From: Pontibacter indicus
Lineage (GTDB): Bacteria; Bacteroidota; Bacteroidia; Cytophagales; Hymenobacteraceae
Assembly (NCBI RefSeq): GCF_900156345.1
Contig: NZ_FTPP01000002.1
Coordinates: 992,001 to 1,056,000, forward strand
Direction of reading: 5' to 3'
Length of the DNA stretch: 64,000 bases
The notes under the pieces are model-generated. The model saw only the letters and a program-made list of their open reading frames with translations, was not told the origin of the DNA and did no database searches. Below are positions 16,822 to 25,390 of this stretch, piece after piece (position 1 is the stretch's first letter; the number at the start of each line of letters is the position of its first letter). A program made the position numbers and the translations under genes.

Positions 16822-17283
16822 CTAAGGCAATGTGGTGCCGCGCTGGCTCATCCAGGGGTGCAGCTCCATGATCAGCTTGCCGGCTTTCACGGCCGGGTCT
16901 GCCTCGGTCAGGGCTTTTGCTTCTTCCAGCGTTGCTACGTCGAAAATGAAGATGCCGCGCAACTCGCCATTGTCTAGAAACGGACCGGCCATCACCAGTT
17001 TGCCATCGGCGGCCATCTTACGGATGTGGGCCATGTGCCCGCGCTGGATGCTGTTCACCTCGGCGGTGTCGGTAGGTTGGTAAGGACCTTTTTTGAGCAG
17101 CGCCATGTAGTAGGTCTTCATCTGGCTCATGTCCATCTCACCCGACTTTTTAGGCGCTTGCTGCGCTGTGGTGGCTGGTGCTTTTTTAGTCGCTGGTTTC
17201 GACTTGGATTGCGCCTGTGCGCCCAGCGTGCAGCAGAGGCCAAGTGCCAGGGCTATACCTGTGGTTTGTAGCAGTTTTTTCAT
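16822..17283 (-). CDS. Exported YciI-domain protein
   Basis: A 153-residue protein with a signal peptide (MKKLLQTTGIALALGLCC... ending AQA) and a Lys/Ala/Pro-rich linker. The rest is a YCII-related domain: MKTYYMALLKKGPYQP, RGHMAHIRKMAADGKLVMAGPF and the closing IFDVATLEEAKALTEADPAVKAGKL. YciI relatives are small ferredoxin-like proteins, some with hydrolase or dehydrochlorinase activity; an exported form points to the periplasm. I chose the MKK start because it gives a normal signal peptide. An ATG at 17307 overlaps the upstream stop as ATGA and is an alternative coupled start. Confidence 0.85.
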   Translation of the reverse strand: MKKLLQTTGIALALGLCCTLGAQAQSKSKPATKKAPATTAQQAPKKSGEMDMSQMKTYYMALLKKGPYQPTDTAEVNSIQRGHMAHIRKMAADGKLVMAGPFLDNGELRGIFIFDVATLEEAKALTEADPAVKAGKLIMELHPWMSQRGTTLP

Positions 17284-17303
17284 GAAAGTAAAGGTATGGG
17301 AAA

Positions 17304-17816
17304 TCATTTACTTTCTACAATACCAGTCGCACCGGCCCCAATGCGGAAGCCATCGCCGGAATTGCTGAACAATTGCCAGTATTCTTCCTGCGGCTTACCC
17401 AGGTCAGGAGCCAGCACCAGGCGGTCGCCGTTCACAAATGTCAGCGCAATGCCGTAGGCGTCTCTGATCTCGCTCGACTCGATGGCCAATCCCTGGCTGC
17501 TGATCACCACGCCCTGCAGGCGCTGGTCGCGGAGGTTGGCGCCGGGCACTTTCCAGTCGAATTTGGGGGAGGGCAGGCCGGGCTCGCGCTTGCGCATGAA
17601 TACTTCGCTGTGCTTGATGGTTTCGCCCTTGGCCAGCTCGAAAGTCCAGGGGCAATTCACGGCCAGGGTATAGAGGCCGACGTCCAGGATGAGGCCCTGC
17701 GGCGTGGTATAGTTGGTTTTACCGAAATGGAAGTACTGCACCAGTTCACGGCGGGTAGTTTTGGTCAGCGGCAGGCCCTTGATCTTGTCGAAAGCTGCCT
17801 GTAATTGCTCTTGCAT
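17304..17816 (-). CDS. Conserved-looking hypothetical protein
   Basis: A 170-residue protein without signal peptide or membrane segment, of no family I recognise. It has an N-terminal helix (QEQLQAAFDKIKGLPLTKTTRRELVQYFHFG), then beta-rich sequence with LILDVGLYTLAVNCPWTFE and GVVISSQGLAIESSEIRDAYGIALTFVNGDRLVLAPD. The last part resembles a small sensor-like sandwich. Its stop overlaps a possible ATG of the downstream YciI gene by four bases, so these two genes and the methyltransferase-like gene form a probable three-gene operon on the minus strand. Confidence 0.65.
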   Translation of the reverse strand: MQEQLQAAFDKIKGLPLTKTTRRELVQYFHFGKTNYTTPQGLILDVGLYTLAVNCPWTFELAKGETIKHSEVFMRKREPGLPSPKFDWKVPGANLRDQRLQGVVISSQGLAIESSEIRDAYGIALTFVNGDRLVLAPDLGKPQEEYWQLFSNSGDGFRIGAGATGIVESK

Positions 17817-17933
17817 GGGGTACGGGGAATGCTACATGGCAAAGATAGGCAGGGCCCGCCAAAGTTATAACAGCTTCTGTATATTGCTGACTAAGTTTTA
17901 TGCGTTTCTGAGAAAGTATTTGTACACAAAAGG

Positions 17934-17941
17934 TATATTTG
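17934..17941 (+). promoter_or_regulatory. -7 element for the PBP1A gene
   Basis: TATATTTG matches TAnnTTTG exactly, 58 bases before the ATG at 18000. Confidence 0.5.
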
Positions 17942-17999
17942 CAGTAGATTAGAAAGAAGCGTTCCGGAAATTACAGGCAATTTGCCCTGACGATATAAC

Positions 18000-20342
18000 A
18001 TGCTGCAAGAGCAAGAAAAAGAACAAGTAAAGCAACCGGTTAAGAAGAGAAGGTCCGTGTACGGCAGTATAATCGGCTATACCTGGAAACTCTTTCTGCT
18101 GGGGCTGATGGTGGTGGTCGGCTACCTGGTGAGTGTGGAGTACAACATCTTCTACCTTTTCGGTTCCTCTCCGAGTCTGGACAGGCTGGAAAACCCGCGC
18201 AGCGACCAGGCCTCCGAGCTCTATACCGCCGACGGACAACTGATCGGCAAGTACTTCCGCGAAAACCGTAGCCCAGTTGGCTACAAGCAAATGTCGCCGA
18301 CGCTCATTAACGCCCTGATCGCCACCGAAGACATCCGTTTTTACGAACACGCAGGTATAGACCCCACCGCTATTTTCGGGGCCGTGTACGACAACCTGCG
18401 CGGCGAAAGCCGGGGCGGCAGTACTATTACGCAGCAGCTGGCCAAGAACCTCTACAAGACCCGCACCGACGACTCAAGAGGCGTGCTGGGCCATATCCCC
18501 GGCCTCAACATCGTTATCTCCAAAACAAAAGAGTGGCTCACGGCCATCAAGCTGGAGCAGCGCTATACCAAAGAGGAGATCCTGGCCATGTACCTCAACA
18601 CCGTGGACTTCGGCAGTAACTCCTTCGGTATACAGGTCGCCTCCAAGACCTTCTTCAACACCTCGCCCGACAGCCTTAAGCCCGAACAAGCCGCCGTGCT
18701 GGTGGGACTGCTGAAAGCCCCGACTTACTACAGTCCGCGTTTCAATCCGGAGAACTCCACCCGCCGCCGTAACACCGTACTGGCGCAGATGGCCAAGTAC
18801 GACTACCTAACTGCTACCCAGGCCGACTCGCTGAGCCAACTGCCGCTGGTGTTGGACTATAAAGTAGAGAACCACTACGACGGACCGGCGACTTATTTCC
18901 GGGGTGCTGTGGCCGACTTTATGAAGGAATGGTGCAAGGAGAACGGCTACGACCTGTACCGCGATGGCCTGAAGGTGTACACTACCATCGACTCGCGCAT
19001 ACAGGCGCATGCCGAAGCCGCTATGGACCAGCAGATGCGCACCCTGCAGCGCCGCTTCGACAACCACTGGAAGGGCCAAAACCCCTGGGTGGATGAGAAG
19101 AACCGCGAGATTCCGAACTTCATCGAAGAAACCATCAAGCGTACGGACTATTACAAGCGCCTCAAAAAGAAGCATGGCGACAACATCGCTGCCATCAACA
19201 AGGAACTGAACACACCCCGCGAGATGAAAGTCTTCACCTGGGACAACCCGGAGCGCGAGAAAGTGGTTACCCTGTCTCCGCTGGACTCGCTGCGCTATTA
19301 CAAGCGTTTCCTGCATGGCGGTATGATGACGATGGACCCCTTCTCCGGCGAGATCAAGGCCTGGGTAGGCGGCATCAACTACAAGTACTTCAAGTTTGAC
19401 CACGTGAAGCAGGCGCGACGCCAGCCAGGCTCTACCTTCAAGCCCTTCGTGTATGTGGCCGCCATCGACAACGGCTACTCACCTTGCGACAAGATCGTCG
19501 ACACGCGCATCACCATCAACTACGTGGAGAAAGGGGAGAAGAAAAGCTGGTCGCCCACCAATGCCGACTGGCAGTATACCGGAGCCCCGATGACGCTCCG
19601 CCGCGGCATGGGCAAATCGGTGAACTCCGTGACGGCACAGCTAACCGAGCTGGTTGGCTGGGAGACCGTGGTAGACTATGCGCACAAGCTGGGCATCACC
19701 AGCCCGCTAGACAAGGTACCATCAATTGGACTGGGGCCAAGCGATGTATCGGTTTACGAAATGGTGGGCGCCTACAGTACCTTTCCGAATCATGGTTTCC
19801 ATACTGAACCGCGCTTCATCACCCGCATCGAAGACCGCGAAGGCAACCTGATCGAGCAGTTTGTGCCGGAGCAGAAAAAAGTGCTGAGCGAAGAAACGGC
19901 CTTCCTGATGATGCACATGCTCAAGGGAGGTATAGAGGAGCCGGGCGGCACCTCTCAGGCGCTGTGGGAATATGACCTCTGGAAAGGAAACGAGATCGGC
20001 GGTAAGACCGGTACCACCTCCAACCACTCCGACGGCTGGTTTATGGGTGTAACCAAAGACCTCGTGACAGGTGTATGGGTAGGCGGCGAGGACCGCAGCA
20101 TCCACTTCCGTACCTCTAACCTGGGTGAGGGCTCCAAAACGGCCTTACCAGTATACGGCCTTTTCATGGAGCGCATTTACAAAGACAAAGACCTCGGCTA
20201 TACCATGGGCCGCTTCCCGGGTCCGACTGTCAAGATCAGTAAGAAGTATAACTGCACCACGGTGCTGCCGAAGGTGGAGGAGCCAGACTCGCTTTTCTTC
20301 GATCTGAATTTTGAGATCCCGGAGCTGATCGACACCTTCTAA
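18000..20342 (+). CDS. Penicillin-binding protein 1A, bifunctional
   Basis: A 780-residue class A PBP that polymerises and cross-links peptidoglycan at the inner membrane. A cytoplasmic basic tail is followed by one membrane helix (LFLLGLMVVVGYLVSVEY, about 25-45). The glycosyltransferase (GT51) domain has EDIRFYEHAGIDPTAI near 118 and GGSTITQQLAKNLY near 138. The transpeptidase domain has the active-site STFK in RQPGSTFKPFVY near 480, the SVN motif in GKSVNSVTAQL near 545, and KTGTTSNHSDGWF near 670. All catalytic motifs are intact and the length is normal for Bacteroidota PBP1A. It is monocistronic, with an exact -7 element upstream and a strong terminator downstream. Confidence 0.96.
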   Translation: MLQEQEKEQVKQPVKKRRSVYGSIIGYTWKLFLLGLMVVVGYLVSVEYNIFYLFGSSPSLDRLENPRSDQASELYTADGQLIGKYFRENRSPVGYKQMSPTLINALIATEDIRFYEHAGIDPTAIFGAVYDNLRGESRGGSTITQQLAKNLYKTRTDDSRGVLGHIPGLNIVISKTKEWLTAIKLEQRYTKEEILAMYLNTVDFGSNSFGIQVASKTFFNTSPDSLKPEQAAVLVGLLKAPTYYSPRFNPENSTRRRNTVLAQMAKYDYLTATQADSLSQLPLVLDYKVENHYDGPATYFRGAVADFMKEWCKENGYDLYRDGLKVYTTIDSRIQAHAEAAMDQQMRTLQRRFDNHWKGQNPWVDEKNREIPNFIEETIKRTDYYKRLKKKHGDNIAAINKELNTPREMKVFTWDNPEREKVVTLSPLDSLRYYKRFLHGGMMTMDPFSGEIKAWVGGINYKYFKFDHVKQARRQPGSTFKPFVYVAAIDNGYSPCDKIVDTRITINYVEKGEKKSWSPTNADWQYTGAPMTLRRGMGKSVNSVTAQLTELVGWETVVDYAHKLGITSPLDKVPSIGLGPSDVSVYEMVGAYSTFPNHGFHTEPRFITRIEDREGNLIEQFVPEQKKVLSEETAFLMMHMLKGGIEEPGGTSQALWEYDLWKGNEIGGKTGTTSNHSDGWFMGVTKDLVTGVWVGGEDRSIHFRTSNLGEGSKTALPVYGLFMERIYKDKDLGYTMGRFPGPTVKISKKYNCTTVLPKVEEPDSLFFDLNFEIPELIDTF

Positions 20343-20360
20343 GCTATACCTGAACCACAT

Positions 20361-20403
20361 AAAACAACAGCGCCGACTAGAGCATAGTCGGCGCTGTTGT
20401 TTT
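20361..20403. terminator. Bidirectional intrinsic terminator
   Basis: A perfect 19-bp stem (20361-20379 with 20385-20403) with a five-base loop separates the converging PBP1A and epimerase genes. The stem contains AACAACAGCGCCGACTA. Confidence 0.9.
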
Positions 20404-20450
20404 GAAGTATGGTGCTACACCTGTGATACGAGTCGGGCAAGTATAGAGAA

Positions 20451-21374
20451 TCAGTTTTTGTCAGTGCTTTTGCTGTAGAAAGAATCCAGTGCTTCGTCCA
20501 GGTAATTGTACTCGAAGGTAAAGCCAGTTTGCAGCACTTTGTTGGCGCTCACGCGCTGGCCGCTCAGCACCACATCGCTCATCTCACCCAGCATCAGGTT
20601 CAAGGCAAAGGAAGGTACTTTGGGCAAGACCAGCGGTTTGTGCATGGCTTCGGCCAGGGCTTCTGTAAACTCCTGGTTGGTGACGGGGTGGGGTGCTACG
20701 GCATTGTACACGCCGGCAAACTGAGTGTCTTCGATGGCCCGGATGTAGAGGCGGCAGAGGTCGTCGATGTGGATCCAGGACATGTACTGTTTGCCGCTGC
20801 CGAGCGGTGCGCCTGCCATCATCTTGACGGGCTTAGCCATCTGCGGCAGCGCACCTCCTTTTTCGCTCAGCGCTATACCTGTGCGCAGGATGACGGTGCG
20901 TATACCCAGGTCTTTGATCTGCCAGGCGGCTGCTTCCCATGCTTTGCATACCTCGGCCATAAAATCATCGCCATAGCTGCTTTCCTCCGACATGAGTTGG
21001 TCGCCGGAGTTGCCGTAAATACCAATAGCCGAGGAGGAAATAAAGCCCTTGACGTGGTGCTTGTTCTGTCGCAGCTCATCGAACAGCAGCTGCGTGCTGT
21101 CCACCCGACTGCTCAGAATTTCGCGCTTGCGCTCTTTCGTCCATTTCTCATCAGCCAGCCCGGCGCCTGCCAGGTGGATGATGTAGTCGGCATAGGTGAT
21201 GGCATTCTCATCGATAGACCCCTCCTTGATGTTCCAGCGGAAGGTCTTGTAATGGGAGAACTTGTCGGGAGCTCTGGACAGGTGCGCCACCTCATAGCCC
21301 TGATCGATGAGCATCTCCGAAAGACGCGACCCGATCAGCCCTGAACCACCTGTTATGAGTATTTTCCCAGCCAT
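20451..21374 (-). CDS. NAD(P)-dependent epimerase, TIGR01777/SulA-type SDR
   Basis: A 307-residue extended SDR protein. It opens with KILITGGSGLIGSRLSEML, the dinucleotide-binding GxxGxxG motif. The later FISSSAIGIYGNSGDQ provides the Ser/Tyr region with YG. The C-terminal part has PHPVTNQEFTEALAEAMHKP followed by LGEMSDVVLSGQRV, the typical closing segment (DUF1731) of the YfcH/TIGR01777 group. The substrate is unknown; the group is often described as sugar-epimerase-like and includes division-linked relatives. It is cytosolic. It is convergent with PBP1A, and the gene upstream (folE) is on the same strand, 118 bases away. Confidence 0.9.
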   Translation of the reverse strand: MAGKILITGGSGLIGSRLSEMLIDQGYEVAHLSRAPDKFSHYKTFRWNIKEGSIDENAITYADYIIHLAGAGLADEKWTKERKREILSSRVDSTQLLFDELRQNKHHVKGFISSSAIGIYGNSGDQLMSEESSYGDDFMAEVCKAWEAAAWQIKDLGIRTVILRTGIALSEKGGALPQMAKPVKMMAGAPLGSGKQYMSWIHIDDLCRLYIRAIEDTQFAGVYNAVAPHPVTNQEFTEALAEAMHKPLVLPKVPSFALNLMLGEMSDVVLSGQRVSANKVLQTGFTFEYNYLDEALDSFYSKSTDKN

Positions 21375-21492
21375 AGCTACTAGTCTTTGTTATGAATTAT
21401 ATAGAAATATATCTATACGGGTAAGGACTAACTGAAAGTTGCTTTCAACGATCAAAACCAGCAGGCTGCGCGAAGGTTTGCTCAGGCGAGGC

Positions 21493-22158
21493 TTATTTCT
21501 GTCGGATGTGGTTCAGAAACTCGTTGCGGTACTGGTCCTGCTCAAACAGACCCGAGTACTCCGCCGTGATCGTGCTGCTGCTCACATCATTCACGCCGCG
21601 GCTCATCACACAAAGGTGGTCCGCCTCAATCAGCACAGCCACATTCTCGGTCTGCAGCGCCTGTTTCAGTTCGTTGGCGATCTGCATGGTCATGCGCTCC
21701 TGCACCTGCGGACGGCGGGCGTAGTACTGCACAATGCGGTTCAGCTTGGAGAGGCCGATCACATGCTCGTTGGGCATGTAGGCGACGTGCGCTTTGCCGA
21801 TGATGGGCACGAAGTGATGCTCGCAGGAAGAGTACACGGTGATGTCGCGCTCCACCAGCATCTGCTTGTACTTGTACTTGTTCTCGAAGCGGCGGATAAC
21901 CGGCTTGTTTTCCGGGTGCAGGCCACTGAAGATCTCCTGCACATACATTTTGGCCACGCGCAGCGGCGTTCCCTTCAGGCTGTCGTCGGTGAGGTCGAGG
22001 CCCATGGTATGCATAATTTCGCGGAAGTGCCTTTCGATGATCACGATCTTCTCCGCGTCAGAAAGGGCAAATGCGTCAGGGCGCAACGGTGTTTCCAGAG
22101 AGCCCATCATGTGGTCATCTATCTCCTCTGCTCCGTGGCCCAGGTCCTGGTTATCCAT
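21493..22158 (-). CDS. folE: GTP cyclohydrolase I
   Basis: A homodecameric zinc enzyme that converts GTP to dihydroneopterin triphosphate, the first step of folate and pterin synthesis. Zn ligands and active site are visible in SSCEHHFVPIIGKAHVAYMP and in the late VMSRGVNDVSSSTITAEYSG. The central GLSKLNRIVQYYARRPQVQE is strongly conserved. I use the ATG at 22158, overlapping the upstream queD stop by eight bases. An ATG at 22188 would add 10 residues and overlap by 38 bases. The tight overlap means folE is co-translated with queD from the promoter at 22639-22670. Together they cover GTP to the pterin branch point. Confidence 0.96.
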   Translation of the reverse strand: MDNQDLGHGAEEIDDHMMGSLETPLRPDAFALSDAEKIVIIERHFREIMHTMGLDLTDDSLKGTPLRVAKMYVQEIFSGLHPENKPVIRRFENKYKYKQMLVERDITVYSSCEHHFVPIIGKAHVAYMPNEHVIGLSKLNRIVQYYARRPQVQERMTMQIANELKQALQTENVAVLIEADHLCVMSRGVNDVSSSTITAEYSGLFEQDQYRNEFLNHIRQK

Positions 22159-22558
22159 TATATTCAACAAAGTTTCGTTCAGTTTCATAAAGCGTTACCG
22201 CCAGGTCGTATTCCCGGCTTATTTTCTCCCGTAGCCGCTCCCAGATCACGATGGCAATGTTCTCGGCGGTGGGGTTCAGTTGCCTGAACTCCTCGGTGTC
22301 GAGGTTGAGGTTTTTGTGGTCAAACCGGTCGATCACTTCCTCCTTTACCAGCGTGCTGAGCTTTTTCATGTCGTACACATAGCCTGTGTCTTCGTTCACG
22401 GCACCCGTCAGCTTCACGATGAGCTCGTAGTTGTGCCCGTGGAAGTTGGGGTTGTTGCATAGCCCGAAAACCTCCGCGTTCTGCTCGTCGCTCCAGGCCG
22501 GGTTGTGCAGGCGGTGTGCGGCATTAAAGTGCTCTTTTCTGCAGATCGTTATTTTCAT
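22151..22558 (-). CDS. queD: 6-carboxytetrahydropterin synthase / PTPS family
   Basis: A 135-residue zinc enzyme of the 6-pyruvoyl-tetrahydropterin synthase family. It acts on dihydroneopterin triphosphate, usually for queuosine (7-deazaguanine) synthesis. Zn ligands are His in KEHFNAAHRL (the first) and NFHGHNYELIVKL (HGHNY); the catalytic region DHKNLNLD follows MKKLSTLVKEEVIDRFDHK. The start MKITICRKEHFNAAH at 22558 is set by homology. A longer reading frame extends upstream, but that part overlaps the promoter at 22639-22670 and is not expected to be translated. It is the first gene of a pair with folE, which makes its substrate. Confidence 0.92.
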   Translation of the reverse strand: MKITICRKEHFNAAHRLHNPAWSDEQNAEVFGLCNNPNFHGHNYELIVKLTGAVNEDTGYVYDMKKLSTLVKEEVIDRFDHKNLNLDTEEFRQLNPTAENIAIVIWERLREKISREYDLAVTLYETERNFVEYNG

Positions 22559-22638
22559 TGCGGTTCCAACAGGTGGGCCTGGGTTATTGTTCGCGTACGT
22601 GAAAAATTCATATTTAAGCTGCCCGGGCTGTAAACTTA

Positions 22639-22670
22639 CAAAGGTAAGGTTTGGGAAGCGCGAACCCAAA
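22639..22670 (-). promoter_or_regulatory. Full Bacteroidota promoter for queD-folE
   Basis: On the minus strand TTTG (22667-22670) lies 20 bases before TACCTTTG (22639-22646), matching the -33 and -7 consensus and spacing. The -7 element is about 80 bases before the queD ATG. Confidence 0.6.
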
Positions 22671-22779
22671 CGGAACGGCCGCTAAATTAATCCCGTGGCT
22701 TATATCTGAAATATGCTATGGATTAGCTATTTTCGTAGGTATACGATTGTTCCTGTCAAATCATTATTTCTATTAGAGT

Positions 22780-23484
22780 ATGCGAGTAAAAGGATTGTTG
22801 GTAGCGGCCATGCTGCTGGTATCGGGTATGGCGAGTGCGCAGGTCATGCGTGTAGAAGAAAGCGAGCAGGTGGTTAGCGGTATCAAGCGCAGCGGCCAGC
22901 AGCTGAGCGTGCAGCTGGACCCGAAGTTTGTGGAGAAAATTTGGAAAGACCATCTGTCAAAAGAGGCGGGCAAGGTGAAGCAGTCGAAGGGCGTTTACAC
23001 GGTAGAGGAGGCCAACCTGATCAGCATCAGCAAACAGCCTGTGCGCGTGATCTCCACGGTTGGTACGCAGGCTAATGGCAGCTACGTCTGGTGGTCGCTT
23101 GACATGGGCACCACCCACCTGGATAAAAACGCGACGCCGGAGGTATACGCGGCGGCCGAACAGTTCATGGAGAGCTTCGGCAAGAAGCTGTATCAGGAAG
23201 ACGTGCTGCTGCAGATAAACGAAGCCGAGGCGGTGCTGCGCAGCACCAAGAAAGAGCAAGACCGTGTGGTGAAGCAAGCCAATGACCTGCAACTGAGCAT
23301 AGAGCGCAACAAGAAACGCAAACAAGAGCTGGAAGCCGAGCTGGTGCGCAATGCCGACGAGCTTCGCCAGCTGGAGCAAAATGTAGAACTTAACATCAAG
23401 CAGCAGGAGGCCAGCCGCCAGCAGGTACAGGCCATGGAAAAAGCGGTGGACGAGGTGAGAGCCAAGCTGCGCGAGATTAAGTAG
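22780..23484 (+). CDS. Exported coiled-coil protein of unknown function
   Basis: A 234-residue exported protein. The signal peptide is GLLVAAMLLVSGMASAQ, cleaved near residue 21. Residues 25-130 are a globular part with Trp pairs (VWWSLDMGTTHLD) and a 'YVWWSLDMG' strand. Residues 140-234 are a long heptad-rich coiled coil (EAEAVLRSTKKEQDRVVKQAND, then ELEAELVRNADELRQLEQNVEL). The coiled coil suggests oligomerisation or a structural scaffold in the periplasm (inference). I could not assign it to a named family. It is followed 42 bases later by a lipoprotein gene on the same strand, so a two-gene transcript is likely. Confidence 0.75.
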   Translation: MRVKGLLVAAMLLVSGMASAQVMRVEESEQVVSGIKRSGQQLSVQLDPKFVEKIWKDHLSKEAGKVKQSKGVYTVEEANLISISKQPVRVISTVGTQANGSYVWWSLDMGTTHLDKNATPEVYAAAEQFMESFGKKLYQEDVLLQINEAEAVLRSTKKEQDRVVKQANDLQLSIERNKKRKQELEAELVRNADELRQLEQNVELNIKQQEASRQQVQAMEKAVDEVRAKLREIK

Positions 23485-23526
23485 GGTATAGCCGGTATAA
23501 TTTGGTTCTATGAACAGTCAGTATAA

Positions 23527-24015
23527 ATGAACGGGCCTTTCAAGGGTTTGCTTTCTGTATCTGTTTTACTTTTGCTATCCTCGTGTGAGGGAGACAGAAA
23601 GCAGGACGCTTATGTTGGTACGGATTCAGTAACAGAGGATAGCATTGCATCTGTCCATCAACGGCCTGTTATTACCATTTCAGAAGCGAATACTGACCTT
23701 GATAGCGTTGAAAATATTGAACGCCCAGCAGCAAGTGAAATAACAAATTTAAAGTTTCCATTAAGTAACCTGTATGGAATATGGACATATGACCCAGAAG
23801 GTCCACATGCTGACTTTGAATTAAATGAAAAATGGTTTTTTGTAGTAGACTATGATGGTGATGGAAGCATGCCCTATGTCATCAAACGAGATTCAATCAT
23901 TGTTTACTATAACGATTTCATATCAAGAGGACTCATAAAAGAAGCTACTGGAGAAATACTCAAGATTTCGTGGGATGGGCAAGAAGCGACAAGGTATGTA
24001 AGGTGGGCTCAATGA
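23527..24015 (+). CDS. Small lipoprotein of unknown function
   Basis: A 162-residue lipoprotein: hydrophobic LLSVSVLLLLSSC is a clear lipobox with Cys near residue 20. A polar linker to about residue 75 is rich in Asp, Ser and Thr. The C-terminal part (NLYGIWTYDPEGPHADFELNEKWFFVVDYDGDGSMPYVI) resembles the lipocalin-like stress-response lipoproteins common in Bacteroidota, in which a G-x-W motif opens a beta-barrel. Its coding sequence is visibly more AT-rich than its neighbours, with rare-type codons (ATA, AGA), so recent acquisition is possible (inference). A bidirectional terminator follows. Confidence 0.65.
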   Translation: MNGPFKGLLSVSVLLLLSSCEGDRKQDAYVGTDSVTEDSIASVHQRPVITISEANTDLDSVENIERPAASEITNLKFPLSNLYGIWTYDPEGPHADFELNEKWFFVVDYDGDGSMPYVIKRDSIIVYYNDFISRGLIKEATGEILKISWDGQEATRYVRWAQ

Positions 24016-24073
24016 TTACATCACACAGCGCCAGCATGTAAGTCTAAGCCTTACAAGAGTTCGATAACCACTA

Positions 24074-24111
24074 AACAGAAAAGCCTCCACATCAGGAGGC
24101 TTTTCTGTTTC
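24074..24111. terminator. Bidirectional intrinsic terminator
   Basis: A perfect 16-bp stem (24074-24089 with 24096-24111) with a six-base loop lies between the converging lipoprotein and pyrophosphatase-like genes. Confidence 0.88.
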
Positions 24112-24117
24112 TATACC

Positions 24118-24705
24118 TTACAACTTCATCCAGCGCTGTATTTCCTGCTCGGCGAACTGCTCGTTGCGCCAGCCTACAAATTTGCTTTTGGCGGTGGGGT
24201 TGTGGTGCACGAACCAGTGCTGCAGGATGGCCTTGGCGGCAGGGTAGTCGGCGGTGAAGGAGTTGTAGTCCGGCGCATTGATGGTGCGCTCACTTGGCCT
24301 GGCTGGCACCGCTACGATTTTGTGGTCCAGCTCTCCATCGGTCTCCAGTTGCAGCACGCCCACCGGAATCACTTCCATTACGGTGCCGGTCGCGACAGTT
24401 CCCGTCAGCACCACCACCTCCAATGGTTTACGCTGTGCGTTGGTTTCGGTGGAGGGTATAAAGCCGAAGTTGGCAGGGTAGGGTAGGAAAGGGATGACAC
24501 GATCCTTACCGGCTTGTTGCTCTGCTTCAAAGGCTTTCGTTTGCCGGTTATAATGCAGTTTTGTCGAGCTTCCGGCGGGCACTTCGATTACGGCCTGCAG
24601 CTGTTTCTTGCCATTGTAGGTAGGCAGGGCGGCGTAGTCTGTCTGGCAGGAGGTCAGCATTGCCAGCGACAGCAGCAGGAAGGTATAGCGTTGTAAGGTT
24701 TTCAT
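24118..24705 (-). CDS. Family I pyrophosphatase-like lipoprotein, degraded metal site
   Basis: A 195-residue lipoprotein (signal MKTLQRYTFLLLSLAMLTSC, Cys20) with a family I inorganic pyrophosphatase fold. Fold signatures are AVIEVPAGSSTKLHY (38-52), YPANFGFIPST (76-86), VIPVGVLQL and DHKIVAVPA. In active enzymes a DGDPxD loop binds magnesium. Here the matching stretch is TNAQRKPLEVVVL (88-100), so two Asp are lost (Gln91, Lys93 by alignment) and the third is Glu96. It may be catalytically dead or have another substrate (inference). The start at 24705 gives the proper lipoprotein signal; a longer frame upstream overlaps repeats of the AGGTATA word and is not credible. Confidence 0.82.
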   Translation of the reverse strand: MKTLQRYTFLLLSLAMLTSCQTDYAALPTYNGKKQLQAVIEVPAGSSTKLHYNRQTKAFEAEQQAGKDRVIPFLPYPANFGFIPSTETNAQRKPLEVVVLTGTVATGTVMEVIPVGVLQLETDGELDHKIVAVPARPSERTINAPDYNSFTADYPAAKAILQHWFVHHNPTAKSKFVGWRNEQFAEQEIQRWMKL

Positions 24706-24797
24706 GGGCGAAGGTATACGGGTAGGTATAACAGGTATAGCTGCAAAGATAGCAAGCCTGGACACAGCAGGTATAGCCGGTTTTGGAACAGGTATAA

Positions 24798-24833
24798 AAA
24801 AAGGAGCCGTTTGCTGAGAAACGGCTCCTTTTT
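24798..24833 (-). terminator. Terminator of rplS
   Basis: A perfect 15-bp stem (24798-24812 with 24819-24833) with six-base loop and T-tract on the minus strand lies 40 bases after the rplS stop. Confidence 0.85.
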
Positions 24834-24872
24834 ACTAAAACTATGGAAAACTTATGAAAACAGGTTCTTCGA

Positions 24873-25226
24873 TTATCTTCTTTCCTTGATACGGGCAGCC
24901 TTACCTTGCAGACCTCTCAGGTAGTACAGTCTAGCTCTTCTAACACGGCCTTTTCTCACAAGCTCGATTTTCTCGATAGCAGGCGAAAGAAGTGGGAAAA
25001 TACGCTCCAGACCAATCTGGTTAGACACTTTTCTTACAGTGAAAGTCTCACCGTTTGTGTTTACGTTCTTGCGCTGAATAACAACGCCTTGGAACTGCTG
25101 AACACGCTCTTTGTTACCCTCACGGATTTTCACGTGGATGTTGATGGTATCGCCAGACTGGAAAGTCGGGAAAGAGGCGCGCTTGTCTGTAGATTCCTGC
25201 TCGATAAATTTAAGTAATTCGCTCAT
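24873..25226 (-). CDS. rplS: Ribosomal protein bL19
   Basis: A 117-residue ribosomal protein of the 50S subunit, located near the 30S interface. It has the family core [57 protein letters not shown] and [20 protein letters not shown]. The start [12 protein letters not shown] at 25226 matches the normal length of about 115-120; an in-frame Met 11 residues earlier is not needed. A -7 element (25271-25278) lies just upstream, so rplS can be transcribed alone as well as behind trmD, from which it is 164 bases distant. Confidence 0.97.
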   Translation of the reverse strand: MSELLKFIEQESTDKRASFPTFQSGDTINIHVKIREGNKERVQQFQGVVIQRKNVNTNGETFTVRKVSNQIGLERIFPLLSPAIEKIELVRKGRVRRARLYYLRGLQGKAARIKERR

Positions 25227-25270
25227 GGCTATGTTGTTAAAGCTAAATATCTTCTTCAAAATTCGGACTG

Positions 25271-25278
25271 CAAAGATA
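25271..25278 (-). promoter_or_regulatory. -7 element for rplS
   Basis: TATCTTTG on the minus strand matches TAnnTTTG exactly, 44 bases before the rplS start, inside the trmD-rplS spacer. Confidence 0.5.
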
Positions 25279-25390
25279 TGTAATTATTTATTACTTAAGA
25301 ATTTTTGCAGTAAAAAAATATAAGTTTTTGAAACTAATCCTTTAAACGGGCTGTAGCAGCGCATTTAGAGGTGTTTCTATACCTGCTAGG

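Noticed and set aside
21439..22287. 282-codon plus-strand frame opposite folE
   Set aside because: Complement of a clear GTP cyclohydrolase I gene.
22559..22669. N-terminal extension of queD from an upstream start at 22669
   Set aside because: The promoter with exact -7 and -33 elements lies within it, and the family begins at MKITICRKEHFNAAH.
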